A program made the translations under genes and the position numbers. A stretch of 34,723 bases of DNA from Candidatus Poribacteria bacterium (GTDB lineage: Bacteria > Poribacteria > WGA-4E > UBA9662): NCBI GenBank assembly GCA_002709695.1, contig PAQF01000013.1, forward strand, positions 102,432-137,154. The letters run 5' to 3'. Below are positions 9,057 through 17,821 of the stretch, one piece after another. The notes under the pieces were generated by a model. That model did not search any database, was not told the DNA's origin, and saw only the letters and a program-made list of their open reading frames with translations. Numbering within the stretch: the stretch's first letter is position 1; each line of letters opens with the position of its first letter.

Positions 9057-9412
9057 TCAATCTCAAGTCAAAAATCTTGATTTGTCAGTTGATTTCTGTA
9101 TTTGGGGCTTGCTAGATGGATTCTAAGCAGAAACTGTAGATAGTAAGGTTAACGGTTTTTCGAATGGTACCAATTGAGATTGCCGGATTTCTAGTTTTTT
9201 ATCTTGTTTTTTTAGGATGATTAAATTTTGTCAACATTTAATCTTACGTTTTGGAATTTTTGCATATTAAGAACATGTGATATGAGTAGTCGGTACGTTT
9301 GTTCTAGTTTGATGGCTTGTGGGAATTGTAACTGGGAGAAAATAGCGTAAGATGTACATGTTTGGAATTAGTCGAAATCGATACATTGAATTATAGTAAA
9401 GGGAGAGAATTC
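9057..9412. other. Intergenic region, 356 bp
   Basis: This stretch is AT-rich with no coding frame longer than short peptides and no RNA gene I recognise. It must hold the promoter of the following dehydrogenase gene, but I could not find a hexamer pair better than chance. The ribosome site GGGAGAG lies just before the GTG at 9413. Confidence 0.5.
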
Positions 9413-10477
9413 GTGGATAAGGATAATAAAGTGCGTCTTGGTTTTGTCGGAGCAGGTTATATGGGCCAATTGGCTCATATTGCTAACTATGCGACAATTG
9501 AAGACTGTGAGTTGGTTGCTTTAGCAGAAGGGCGTGCTGAAACGGCAAAAGCAGTGGCCAAGAAGTACGGAATTCAAGAAGTTTACTTAGATCATCATAC
9601 TTTGCTTGAGAAAGCCGAAGTTGATGCTGTTATTGGCATTATGGGGTTCCACTTCTTTTATTCATTGGTAAAGGATTTGTTGTCCAGTGGTAAGCATACT
9701 GCTACTGAGAAACCGATTTGCATCCAATCTGCATCGGCTCGGCATCTCGTAGAACTTGCTGGTGATAATCAGCTTATCTATCAGGTTGGATATATGAAGC
9801 GTCATGATCCCGCTGCAAAAATTGTTCGTCAGACAGTCTTAGACTGGAAAGCTTCTGGAGAGGTCGGTAATATGACATATGTTCGTATTACAATGCCTTC
9901 TGGTGACTGGAATTACCAAATTGAATCACCTGTGAACATGGGGGATTCTGCTGAGCAGTATGAAGGTCAAACTATAGAGGTTGCTCCAGAGTGGATGGGT
10001 GACTTTGGGCAACAATATATTGGATTCATCAATTTTTATATTCATCAAGTAAATCTGTTACGTTACCTTATTGGTGAAGATTATATTGTTGATTATGTGG
10101 ATCCAAAATCTCGAGTGTTAGTAGCCATATCAGAAAGTGGAGTTCCATGCACACTTGAGATGGCACCTTGTGGGCATAGGGATCGGTGGGAAGAGCATTA
10201 CAGGATTGGTTTTGATGGTGGGCTAATCCAATTGGATCTTCCTGCTCCGATGGCACGTCAGCGAGCTGGAGATGTCACGATTTATAAAAATACTGGTTTT
10301 GGAAGCCAAGAATATGCACAAGAAATTCGCCCCGTTTTGCCTCAGCGTTGGGCTTTTTTGGAGCAAGCGCGGCATTTTGTCCATTGTGTTAAGAATGGAC
10401 AACCAACAATTTCTCCCGCTTTGGATGGTGTTAAGGACTTGGAGGTTTCCGAGCAATATATCCGAAAGCTTATGTAG
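9413..10477 (+). CDS. Gfo/Idh/MocA family oxidoreductase
   Basis: This is a predicted NAD(P)-dependent dehydrogenase of 354 residues. The Rossmann motif GFVGAGYMGQLAH (about residues 10-22) and the TEKPI motif define the family. I chose GTG 9413 because GGGAGAG lies about 6 bases upstream and the protein then starts just before the Rossmann strand. A TTG at 9362 would add 17 residues not typical of the family. It stands alone between an intergenic gap and queF, so no pathway can be assigned. Confidence 0.87.
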   Translation: MDKDNKVRLGFVGAGYMGQLAHIANYATIEDCELVALAEGRAETAKAVAKKYGIQEVYLDHHTLLEKAEVDAVIGIMGFHFFYSLVKDLLSSGKHTATEKPICIQSASARHLVELAGDNQLIYQVGYMKRHDPAAKIVRQTVLDWKASGEVGNMTYVRITMPSGDWNYQIESPVNMGDSAEQYEGQTIEVAPEWMGDFGQQYIGFINFYIHQVNLLRYLIGEDYIVDYVDPKSRVLVAISESGVPCTLEMAPCGHRDRWEEHYRIGFDGGLIQLDLPAPMARQRAGDVTIYKNTGFGSQEYAQEIRPVLPQRWAFLEQARHFVHCVKNGQPTISPALDGVKDLEVSEQYIRKLM

Positions 10478-10566
10478 GCTGGCTAGGGTTGTTCTTTTAG
10501 TATTGGTATTTTGTGGATGGTATAGTTGTGTTGTTACCGAGTGTGTTTAATGAGGAGATTGGGGTT

Positions 10567-10965
10567 ATGGAAAACGTATCGTCTTATGCTGGTTTACAAT
10601 CTGCTATTCGTGAGATGGAAACACCGGAGATTGAAACATGGGAGAACGCTTATAGTGACAAAGAGTACGTCGTTGAGATCTCTCATCCGGAGTTCACAGC
10701 AATTTGTCCGAAAACAGGATTACCTGATTTTGCAAGCATTAAGATTTCTTATATGCCTGACAAATGCTGTGTAGAATTGAAGTCTTTGAAGGAATATTTC
10801 TATTTCTATCGTGATGTTGGTGTATTTCATGAGCACGTCATAAACAAGATTCTAGAAGATTTTGTTACGTCTTGCAACCCACGTAACGTTGATATTGAAG
10901 GAGACTTTAATATTCGTGGTGGAATTAAAACAGTAGTTCGTGCAAGTTACACAAGGGAGGGGTAG
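10567..10965 (+). CDS. queF: NADPH-dependent 7-cyano-7-deazaguanine reductase QueF
   Basis: This enzyme reduces preQ0 to preQ1 in queuosine (tRNA wobble base) synthesis. The 132-residue protein is the short unimodular type. The catalytic Cys is in ICPKTGLPDF (C47), followed by the conserved Asp (D54) and the FHEH motif (H88, E89); the family C-terminus GDFNIRGGIKTVVRASY is intact. ATG 10567 is preceded by GAGGAG 9 bases upstream. I looked for a preQ1 riboswitch in the 89 bases before it and did not see the consensus. The gene is convergent with, and 7 bases from, the next gene. Confidence 0.93.
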   Translation: MENVSSYAGLQSAIREMETPEIETWENAYSDKEYVVEISHPEFTAICPKTGLPDFASIKISYMPDKCCVELKSLKEYFYFYRDVGVFHEHVINKILEDFVTSCNPRNVDIEGDFNIRGGIKTVVRASYTREG

Positions 10966-10972
10966 GGTTTCG

Positions 10973-11989
10973 TCATTTTTTTCGTCTTTCGTTGAGCCAT
11001 TGTTCTAGGACTAGGAAAATAAGTGCTAAAGCAAGAAAATATTGAAATCTCTCTTCGTAATGTACAATTCTTTTTTGTTTAAATTCGCGTTTGCCAAGAG
11101 ATGAGAGATCCTTGTATAATTCATCGATTTCTGTCCCAGAAAGTGTGGCTTGATAGTAGGTACCACCTGTCGTTAGTGCTAGGTTTTGTAGTAGTTTATC
11201 GTTCAATTTAGTAACGATCAGATTCCCATTCCGTCCTCGCTTATATTCTTCTCGTTTCGTGTTTTTGTAAACAATTGGAATTGGCGCTCCGTTTTCCGTT
11301 GATCCTAAGCCAACACAAAATATTCTAATACCTTGGTTATGTATGACCTTGGCGGTTTCAATGGTTTCTTGTCCATGATCTTCGCCGTCGGAAAAGAAAA
11401 TTAATGCCTTGTACTTTTCCTTATTCTGATCAAAGACGCGCATGGCGGTTTCCATGGCATCACGGAATTTTGTTCCTCCTTGTGATATTGTATCTACATC
11501 CAGTGCGAACAGGAATGTTTGTAGAACTTCATAATCAGTGGTAAGCGGACATTGGACAAAACTACTTCCAGCAAAGGCTATTAGTCCAACGCGATTCCCG
11601 TTTTGTTTCCTTATTAGTTGGGAAATGCCGTTTTTAGCTTTCAGAAGTCTGTTCGGTTTGATATCCTCAGCTAGCATGCTGGCTGATAGGTCGATGGCAA
11701 TAACTAAATCTGATCCCATTTGTTTTATCGTTTGTTTTGTGCTTCCGATTTGTGGCTGGGCTAATGCGAAACTGAGGAACAGATATACTAATAGTAGAAA
11801 TAGTAAACGTATTTTTTGAATTCGGAAATCAATCCACTGAGTGAGATGTGGCAACAGGTTAGCATGGCTAAACGTACGATATAATTGTTGTTTACGTAAA
11901 TAGCCGAATATAACTAGCAGTGAGAGGGGAATAATGAACCATACGATTGGCAATAAGGATGGATTGCCAAATCTAACCCAGTTTAGCAC
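10973..11989 (-). CDS. BatB-like von Willebrand factor A (VWA) membrane protein
   Basis: The protein has 338 residues. There are two N-terminal membrane segments (about 10-30 and 60-80), then a VWA domain with an intact MIDAS motif DLSAS and the family stretch MLAEDIKPNRL and FAGSSFVQCPLTTDY. A C-terminal membrane helix (about 315-332) ends in basic residues. It matches the Bat (Bacteroides aerotolerance) BatA/BatB family, whose members usually sit beside a MoxR ATPase and BatD. None of those partners is next to it here, so it may belong to a broken-up operon. The start is GTG 11989. Confidence 0.85.
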   Translation of the reverse strand: MLNWVRFGNPSLLPIVWFIIPLSLLVIFGYLRKQQLYRTFSHANLLPHLTQWIDFRIQKIRLLFLLLVYLFLSFALAQPQIGSTKQTIKQMGSDLVIAIDLSASMLAEDIKPNRLLKAKNGISQLIRKQNGNRVGLIAFAGSSFVQCPLTTDYEVLQTFLFALDVDTISQGGTKFRDAMETAMRVFDQNKEKYKALIFFSDGEDHGQETIETAKVIHNQGIRIFCVGLGSTENGAPIPIVYKNTKREEYKRGRNGNLIVTKLNDKLLQNLALTTGGTYYQATLSGTEIDELYKDLSSLGKREFKQKRIVHYEERFQYFLALALIFLVLEQWLNERRKK

Positions 11990-12049
11990 AATATCGAGCC
12001 TGTCTATAGTAGTTTTTCGACTTCGTTTTTTAAAACTGAGTTTACACTC

Positions 12050-12365
12050 TTAGTCCAGTGTGAAGAATTGACTATACTTGAGATTAAATTCATCTGTCAT
12101 CTGATCGAATTTGTTGAGAGTTAGCGTCTGGCACTTTACAAAATTTTCATATAAGTCGTTTGATAATCCGATCTTGAGGTATATTACCAGATTAGGTTTT
12201 TGCCGTTTTTTTGACTGGAGTGGATGAATTCCATTCGGTAAAAAAAAGACGCTATAACCTTCTGAAAACAACCATTTGTGTAGGAGATCTACTTGTGTGC
12301 TTTTCCTAAGATCCGTCAATTCCTTCTACGGTGAAGAGTTTTCCGGGATAAGGATAGTCTTCCAT
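12050..12365 (-). pseudogene. Decayed thymidylate kinase (tmk-like) remnant
   Basis: Three minus-strand frames together spell pieces of a dTMP kinase. The first frame gives YPYPGKLFTVEGIDGS and then hits TAG (12308-12306). A one-base shift continues inside the P-loop as KSTQVDLLHKWLFSEGYSVFF. A second shift, in a run of eight T's (minus strand), yields TEWNSS, the substrate motif of one dTMP kinase subgroup, before another stop. The C-terminal family signature survives as GLSNDLYENF and then FDQMTDEFNL. The middle of the enzyme is deleted: about 105 codons remain out of the usual 200 or more. I infer a non-functional relic; a functional tmk must lie elsewhere. An 89-codon open frame through it is a by-product. 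Confidence 0.75.
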
Positions 12366-12417
12366 GAGTAGATTGAGCATTTCGCATCCTGACAGTATTG
12401 TGAGTTTAATGAGTTTT

Positions 12418-13590
12418 TCAGCTCAGGAGATTGTTGTCAAAGTTGTGATGGGCTAGAACAGAAGCGCCAATTACTCCGGCGTCATCTCCTAGTTTAGCGG
12501 TTACGATTTCCACACCATCCATGGTGTTTGGAAGGGCATATTCTGCTGCAAATTTACGGATTCGCTCGATAAATTTATTATCTAAAGCTTCAACGACACC
12601 TCCACCTAGTATGATCATTTCGGGGTTCAAAAAGTTGACCACTGAAGCGATACCGATTCCAAGATACTTGGCTGCTCGTTGCATTACCTTAATTGTGACT
12701 TTGTCACTTTTTGATATGGCTTTTGCTAAAGTCCCACTCCGGATACTGTTTAGATTACCATCGTTCAATTCCAAAATATGGCTTTTCTTCCCCTGTGTTA
12801 GGACAGCTTTGCGAATCTGTTTGGTAATCGCTGTTCGACTCGATATTGCTTCAAGGCATCCTGAATTGCCACAATTGCACTTGGGGCCATCTGCTTTGAC
12901 AATTATGTGACCGATCTCGCCAGCTGTTTTATTTGCACCATGAAAGAGTTCCCCATTTAGGATAATGCCACCTCCAATTCCCGTTCCAACAAAAATCCCA
13001 ACGAGGCTGTTAACCCCTTGTCCTGCACCATGTTTAAATTCGCCCATAGTTCCAACGTTCACATCGTTATCAAGGAAAGTTGGGATCTCAAGTCGATCTT
13101 CAAGTTCTTTTTTCAATGGAACATTATACCAATTCAGGTTAGGTGCGAATATAATAACACCATCTTGCGGGTTAAGTGGACCTGGGGCACCAATCCCGAT
13201 CGATTGGATATTATTTTTACTCAGACTTGCTTGTTCTATTGCCTTATTTATGCAATCGGCGATACGATCAATTACCTTTGTTGGATTTTTGTGCGCTTTC
13301 GTGGCTGTTTTCGCTCTTGAAAGAATGGTTCCATCTTCGGTGATTGTGGCTGCAAGAATCTTTGTTCCTCCCATATCAACTCCCACCACATATTTTTTGG
13401 AGCCTTTGTGAGTATTAAGAATCTGTGCTTCTTTTATAATTCGTGTTGCTATTGGTAATGGTATGTTTGTGTCAGCTTGTAGATTCTTTGCATTTGCGTT
13501 GACAATATGCGTTACTGATTTGTATCCGCCTTGTCTTAGTTTTTTTGCAAAAGAATCTCCTACTCCCTTAATGGAAGTTAAATCCTTCAT
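12418..13590 (-). CDS. ROK-family sugar kinase with N-terminal helix-hairpin-helix domain
   Basis: The protein has 390 residues. Residues about 1-60 form a helix-hairpin-helix module (LTSIKGVGDSFAKKLRQGGY) of the kind that binds DNA or mediates protein contacts. Residues about 65-385 are a complete ROK kinase. They include the phosphate-1 motif GVDMGGTKI, GAPGPLN, the catalytic DNDVN, GTGIGGGII, the GEIGH motif and the zinc site CNCGNSGCLE. The domain ends with GDDAGVIGASVLA. ROK enzymes of this type phosphorylate glucose or N-acyl-hexosamines. An AAGGAG site precedes ATG 13590. Usual ROK regulators carry a winged helix, not a helix-hairpin-helix, so this fusion is atypical. Confidence 0.9.
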   Translation of the reverse strand: MKDLTSIKGVGDSFAKKLRQGGYKSVTHIVNANAKNLQADTNIPLPIATRIIKEAQILNTHKGSKKYVVGVDMGGTKILAATITEDGTILSRAKTATKAHKNPTKVIDRIADCINKAIEQASLSKNNIQSIGIGAPGPLNPQDGVIIFAPNLNWYNVPLKKELEDRLEIPTFLDNDVNVGTMGEFKHGAGQGVNSLVGIFVGTGIGGGIILNGELFHGANKTAGEIGHIIVKADGPKCNCGNSGCLEAISSRTAITKQIRKAVLTQGKKSHILELNDGNLNSIRSGTLAKAISKSDKVTIKVMQRAAKYLGIGIASVVNFLNPEMIILGGGVVEALDNKFIERIRKFAAEYALPNTMDGVEIVTAKLGDDAGVIGASVLAHHNFDNNLLS

Positions 13591-13701
13591 TTTCTTTCTC
13601 CTTCATTTTACCTGATAGTTGATAAAATCTGGTTTGTGATTTTCCAAGAATTAGTCTTACATTTTGGGAGTTAGTATTTTGTTGATATCATATCCTAAGA
13701 A

Positions 13702-14793
13702 TTAGGACACAGAGTTTTCAAGATTCTTGGCATTTTGGCGTAAAAGATGATCTACTAGAACCAATGCCATCATGGCTTCAACAATTGGTACAGCTCTGGG
13801 TAATACGCAAGGATCATGACGACCTCGGGCGGAAAGTACAATTTCATTTCCATCTATATCTACGGTTTGCTGATCTTTTCGAATTGTAGCTGTAGGTTTA
13901 AACGCGGTTTGAATTAGAATGTTTTCACCGTTAGAGATGCCTCCTTGTATACCCCCTGAATGATTGGTACGGGTACGAATTTGCCCTTCGTCATTATAAA
14001 AAGAATCATTATGCTCGGAGGCTTTCATCGTAGTGCTGTTAAAGCCAGAACCAATCTGGAAACCCATCGTCGCTGGAATGGACATCATACCTTTGGCTAA
14101 ATCGGCCTTCAGTTTATCAAACACTGGTTCTCCTAGCCCCACTGGCACATTTCGAGCAATTGATTCCACTACGCCGCCAAGCGAATCACCTTCTTGTCGA
14201 GCACGGTCTATACTGTTGACCATTTCCTTGCTGGCTTGTGGGTCAGGACATCGTACCAAGCTTTGTTCTATTTGGTCTATTGTAGTTGTTTGTGGGTTTA
14301 TTTCGGCAAGCACTTTATGAATTTGTTTAACGTAACCAACAATCTCGGTTCCACATTGTTCATATAGAATTTGTTTTGCAATTGCACCAGCAGCAACTCG
14401 TCCAACTGTTTCTCTCGCACTTGCTCTTCCACCCCCTTGCCAGTTACGGATACCATATTTTTCTTGGTACGTCATATCTGCGTGAGAGGGGCGATATACA
14501 TCTTTCAAATGCTCGTAGGCGGATGGTCGGGCGTCTTTATTCCTAACCAGTATTAGAATTGGTGTGCCTAGTGTTTTGCCTTCAAAAATACCTGATAAGA
14601 TCTCGACTTGATCTGGTTCTTGGCGTGGGGTAGTGAGATGGCTTTGGCCTGGTCTTCGCCGGTCAAGATCAAACTGGATACGCTGAATATCAACTTTTAA
14701 CTTTGCAGGACATCCGTCAATAACGGCACCGACAGCACCTCCATGAGATTCACCCCAAGTTGTAACTCGAAAAAGCTGGCCGAATGTGTTCAT
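13702..14793 (-). CDS. aroC: Chorismate synthase
   Basis: This enzyme makes chorismate from EPSP, the last step of the shikimate pathway, with reduced FMN as cofactor. The 363-residue length is normal. The family signatures are present: [14 protein letters not shown] near the start, [19 protein letters not shown], the [12 protein letters not shown] motif and [17 protein letters not shown] near the end. ATG 14793 starts the classic [18 protein letters not shown]. The gene is divergent from the rhomboid gene across a short intergenic region and is not in an aromatic amino-acid operon here. Confidence 0.96.
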   Translation of the reverse strand: MNTFGQLFRVTTWGESHGGAVGAVIDGCPAKLKVDIQRIQFDLDRRRPGQSHLTTPRQEPDQVEILSGIFEGKTLGTPILILVRNKDARPSAYEHLKDVYRPSHADMTYQEKYGIRNWQGGGRASARETVGRVAAGAIAKQILYEQCGTEIVGYVKQIHKVLAEINPQTTTIDQIEQSLVRCPDPQASKEMVNSIDRARQEGDSLGGVVESIARNVPVGLGEPVFDKLKADLAKGMMSIPATMGFQIGSGFNSTTMKASEHNDSFYNDEGQIRTRTNHSGGIQGGISNGENILIQTAFKPTATIRKDQQTVDIDGNEIVLSARGRHDPCVLPRAVPIVEAMMALVLVDHLLRQNAKNLENSVS

Positions 14794-14995
14794 CAGAAAA
14801 AGGTCTCCAGGTTCTACCCCAAAATCAGCTTGACAAACTAGGGGGGATTCATTAACCTATGCTTTTAATTTCTTGCTGTGTTTAGCTATTAAATGCATTT
14901 TCCAACTATAACATAGGAACATAGCAAGAACAATGATAAATCCTCATGTGTGTTCAATCGAATACTTTCGGGGTTCCGATCCTTTAATTTCCTTC

Positions 14996-15571
14996 ATGAG
15001 AATCCGATACAATTCACCTGTTATTCTTACCTTTTCTATTGTTGTTGTGTTGGTTCAACTTGTTGATACTTATCTGGTACCCGAGTTTACTGAAACAATC
15101 TTCTTGGTTGGTGGTACTATTTCTTTAATAGATCCCCTTGATTATTTCCGTCTTTTCTCACATGTACTTGGTCATACTGATTGGGAACATTTGTTGGGCA
15201 ATCTGACTTTTGTTTTATTGTTAGGACCCATTTTAGAAGAACGTTATGGCAGTGATAAGATCCTGATAATGATTGGTATCACAGCTCTTTTTACTGGAAT
15301 ATTGAATGTGGTAATTTTTTCAACTGGACTACTTGGTGCTAGTGGTATCGTTTTTATGTTGATTATTTTAGTTTCTATCGTCAATATGAAGAAGGGCGAG
15401 ATTCCACTGACTTTTTTGTTGATAGCTACTATTTTTATCGGAAAGGAGTTGATTAGTGCTATAACGTCCGATAATGTTTCTCAAATGGCACATGTAGCGG
15501 GTGGGACAATTGGCTCGGTTTTTGGTTTTTCCATCAGGCAAACAAATCGTGAAAACGAATTGGTTGATTAA
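14996..15571 (+). CDS. Rhomboid-family intramembrane serine protease
   Basis: This is a predicted six-helix membrane protease of 191 residues. The catalytic Ser lies in GLLGASGIVF (S116) and the catalytic His in MAHVAGG (H166). The HxxHxxxN-like signature HVLGHTDWEHLLGNL is conserved (residues 56-70). I prefer ATG 14996 because MRIRYNSPVILTF is the usual beginning of this subgroup; an in-frame ATG at 14933 would add 21 polar residues, and neither start has a strong ribosome site. Substrate unknown. It is followed by a methyltransferase gene after 23 bp. Confidence 0.87.
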   Translation: MRIRYNSPVILTFSIVVVLVQLVDTYLVPEFTETIFLVGGTISLIDPLDYFRLFSHVLGHTDWEHLLGNLTFVLLLGPILEERYGSDKILIMIGITALFTGILNVVIFSTGLLGASGIVFMLIILVSIVNMKKGEIPLTFLLIATIFIGKELISAITSDNVSQMAHVAGGTIGSVFGFSIRQTNRENELVD

Positions 15572-15594
15572 CTGGATCTTATAAAGAGGGAATA

Positions 15595-16122
15595 TTGAAA
15601 TCACTACGTGCGAAGCCTCTCAAAGACTTTCTGAAACGAATTGAACGCCCCAAATTAGAGTTAGTCTTCGTTTTACAGGATGTTGAAGATCCTGTGAATG
15701 TTGGATCCTCCTTTCGGATAGCTGATGCGTGTGGTGTTAAGAAAATTTTTCTAACAGGAATTAGTGCGTGTCCTCCACATCCGGCTATTAAGAAGGTCGG
15801 CAGGGGAAAGGCTCGACGCATCAAGTGGGAATATGCTGAGCAGGCAGCAGATGTAATCATAGGTTTGAAAAGAGAAGGGTTTACTAGTTGTGCGCTAGAA
15901 ATTACTGCAGATGCACAATTGTATTACGAAGTGGAATATCCGGACAAACTCTGTTTGGTGGTTGGTCACGAGGATCATGGTGTTACAAAACGAACTTTGT
16001 CTGTGTGTGACATGAAGATTTTTCTCCCTATGTATGGTAAGGGGACTTCCATGAATGTGCATGTCTCATTGGCAATTGCTGCTGCACATATTCTATATCG
16101 TAAAAGCATCACACAGCGTTAG
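15595..16122 (+). CDS. TrmH/SpoU-family RNA 2'-O-methyltransferase
   Basis: This is a predicted SAM-dependent SPOUT (knotted) methyltransferase of 175 residues acting on tRNA or rRNA ribose. Motif 1 is NVGSSFRIADACGV, motif 2 LVVGHEDHGV and motif 3 GTSMNVHVSLAIAAAHILY. It lacks the N-terminal L30e-like extension of RlmB-type enzymes, so it is a catalytic-domain-only member close to TrmH or TrmL. The start is TTG 15595 with GAGGG 5 bases upstream. The target nucleotide is unknown. Confidence 0.88.
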   Translation: MKSLRAKPLKDFLKRIERPKLELVFVLQDVEDPVNVGSSFRIADACGVKKIFLTGISACPPHPAIKKVGRGKARRIKWEYAEQAADVIIGLKREGFTSCALEITADAQLYYEVEYPDKLCLVVGHEDHGVTKRTLSVCDMKIFLPMYGKGTSMNVHVSLAIAAAHILYRKSITQR

Positions 16123-16137
16123 AATTGAAAGGTAAGA

Positions 16138-16947
16138 ATGAATTATACAGAAATTCTGAAAATCACAAAAGATATTGCCCGTGAAGCTGGTAGTATTCTA
16201 ATGGACCATTATGGGAAAATACATGATATTAAATATAAAAGTCCTGGGGATGTTGTTACCGAAGCAGATGTAGCGTCAGAGGAATATATTACCGAAAGGC
16301 TCAAATCTGAGTTTCCTCGCTACACTGTTTTGGGTGAAGAATTCGGTCTCTCAAAAACAGAATTGGATTCGGACTGTTGCTGGGCAATTGATCCACTAGA
16401 TGGGACCGCGAACTATGCAATGCACTTTCCTATCTTTGCGGTTTCAATCGGACTATTATGTAACGGTAATCCAGTTGTTGGGGTTGTGTATGATCCCAAT
16501 AATAACCGAATGTTTTGTGCGGCTAAAGGTCACGGTGCTACGATGGATGGCAAACCTATTTCAGTCAACCCGAATGCTAAAATATCATCCGATGGACTTT
16601 TTGGATTTGCCTCTCGCATGTTACATACTAACCATCATTTTATCGGTAATTTTCTAAAAGGACGTAGTTTGGGGTCAGCAGCTTTGCAGATCTGCGCAGT
16701 TGCATCTGGGTTTTTTGATGGTACAACTGATCTTGGTACCAAGCTATGGGATATTGCTGCCGGAGCGATAATTCTCGCAGAAGCTGGAGGGAAGATTTCA
16801 TCACCACATGGTGCTTCAATCTTTCCGTTGGCCAAGGATTCGTTGGCGTACAATAGCCATGCTGTCGATTTTCTTGCGACTAATGGAGCTCTTCATGATG
16901 AATGTGTGGCTCGTTTCAAGGAAGGAAAAAGTAATTCTGTAGCTTAA
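16138..16947 (+). CDS. Inositol-monophosphatase-family phosphatase (SuhB-like)
   Basis: This is a predicted Mg-dependent, Li-sensitive-type sugar phosphatase of 269 residues. The metal-binding motifs are present: VTEADVASE, GEEFG, the WAIDPLDGTANY motif (about residue 80) and WDIAAGAIILAEAGG. The family includes inositol-1-phosphatase, histidinol-phosphatase and bisphosphate nucleotidase, and the sequence does not separate these. ATG 16138 follows GAAAGG. It lies 15 bp after the methyltransferase and before peptide deformylase in a plus-strand run of housekeeping genes. Confidence 0.9.
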   Translation: MNYTEILKITKDIAREAGSILMDHYGKIHDIKYKSPGDVVTEADVASEEYITERLKSEFPRYTVLGEEFGLSKTELDSDCCWAIDPLDGTANYAMHFPIFAVSIGLLCNGNPVVGVVYDPNNNRMFCAAKGHGATMDGKPISVNPNAKISSDGLFGFASRMLHTNHHFIGNFLKGRSLGSAALQICAVASGFFDGTTDLGTKLWDIAAGAIILAEAGGKISSPHGASIFPLAKDSLAYNSHAVDFLATNGALHDECVARFKEGKSNSVA

Positions 16948-17023
16948 ACTGTTTTCCTTGACCAGTGTATTTTTGTAGTGATATGATTAACAAGTTTTGA
17001 TTTAGACTGAGGGAATAAAGTTG

Positions 17024-17605
17024 ATGGAAGATAACCTTGCAGAGGAAAATAGAAAACTCGAATTCCATTTATTAGAGGCTGATGAAGTTTACCGTATTCG
17101 GATGTATGGAGATCCGGTTTTACACGAAAAAGCTTTGCCTATTGAAGCAATTACAGAAGAGGAGCATCAAATAGCAAAGAAGATGCTAGCAACTATGTAC
17201 AGTAATCCTATTGGGATTGGCTTGGCTGCAACTCAGGTGGGGATTCTGAAGCGGTTGATTGTTATTGATATTGATCGTGATGATCCTGATAATGCCCCGA
17301 TTGTTTTGATTAATCCGGAAATTCTAGAACATGAAGGTGAGTCTGTTATTGAAGAGGGCTGCTTGAGCATTCCAGAGTTGAAGGCTGAGGTGAAAAGACC
17401 GGAAAAGGTAATAGTTTCTGCTCGTACCTTGGATGATGAGGAAATAGTTATTGAAGATGGTTCGCTTCTTTCACGTGTCCTTCAGCATGAGATTGACCAT
17501 TTAAATGGTGTGTTATTCATAGACCACTTAAGTCGAAAGAAGCAGAAGCGGTTGAAAGCGAAATTACGTCAAATCAGACAAGAATATGCTGAGATTCCTG
17601 CCTAA
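17024..17605 (+). CDS. def: Peptide deformylase
   Basis: This metalloenzyme removes the formyl group from nascent N-formyl-Met. The protein has 193 residues. All three motifs are present: GIGLAATQVG, EGCLSIPE (metal ligand C113) and QHEIDHLNGVLF (H155 and H159 as metal ligands, Glu as catalytic base). The 20 extra N-terminal residues before the usual start region are charged and probably disordered. A TTG at 17021 immediately precedes the chosen ATG 17024, with GAGGG upstream. It is not next to fmt, its frequent partner. Confidence 0.93.
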   Translation: MEDNLAEENRKLEFHLLEADEVYRIRMYGDPVLHEKALPIEAITEEEHQIAKKMLATMYSNPIGIGLAATQVGILKRLIVIDIDRDDPDNAPIVLINPEILEHEGESVIEEGCLSIPELKAEVKRPEKVIVSARTLDDEEIVIEDGSLLSRVLQHEIDHLNGVLFIDHLSRKKQKRLKAKLRQIRQEYAEIPA

Positions 17606-17821
17606 TCAGATAGTTGCTTTTGAGGTACTTGCTTGGGGTAGCAGAATAGCATTTAAAACTGACTTTCAAGACAATCGTTATTTTAATCATGATTGGTATT
17701 GTGTACTGTTTGTTGATAGTCAGCGTTTATGTTTGTTATTATCTAATTTTAGTTATATTATTATTAAGAATTGCTTGGCTAGGTGGTGGCAGTTAGTTTA
17801 AGTATGTGATAGGGGAATTTT

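Noticed and set aside
10478-10566. Possible preQ1 riboswitch before queF
   Set aside because: The stem, C-rich stretch and A-rich tail of the preQ1-I consensus are not found.
12050-12319. 89-codon minus-strand hypothetical gene
   Set aside because: It is one frame of the decayed thymidylate kinase; its start falls inside the P-loop remnant.
17689-17796. 35-codon very hydrophobic peptide between def and larE
   Set aside because: No ribosome site and a T-rich region, where hydrophobic frames arise by chance. A conserved frame in relatives would be needed to accept it.
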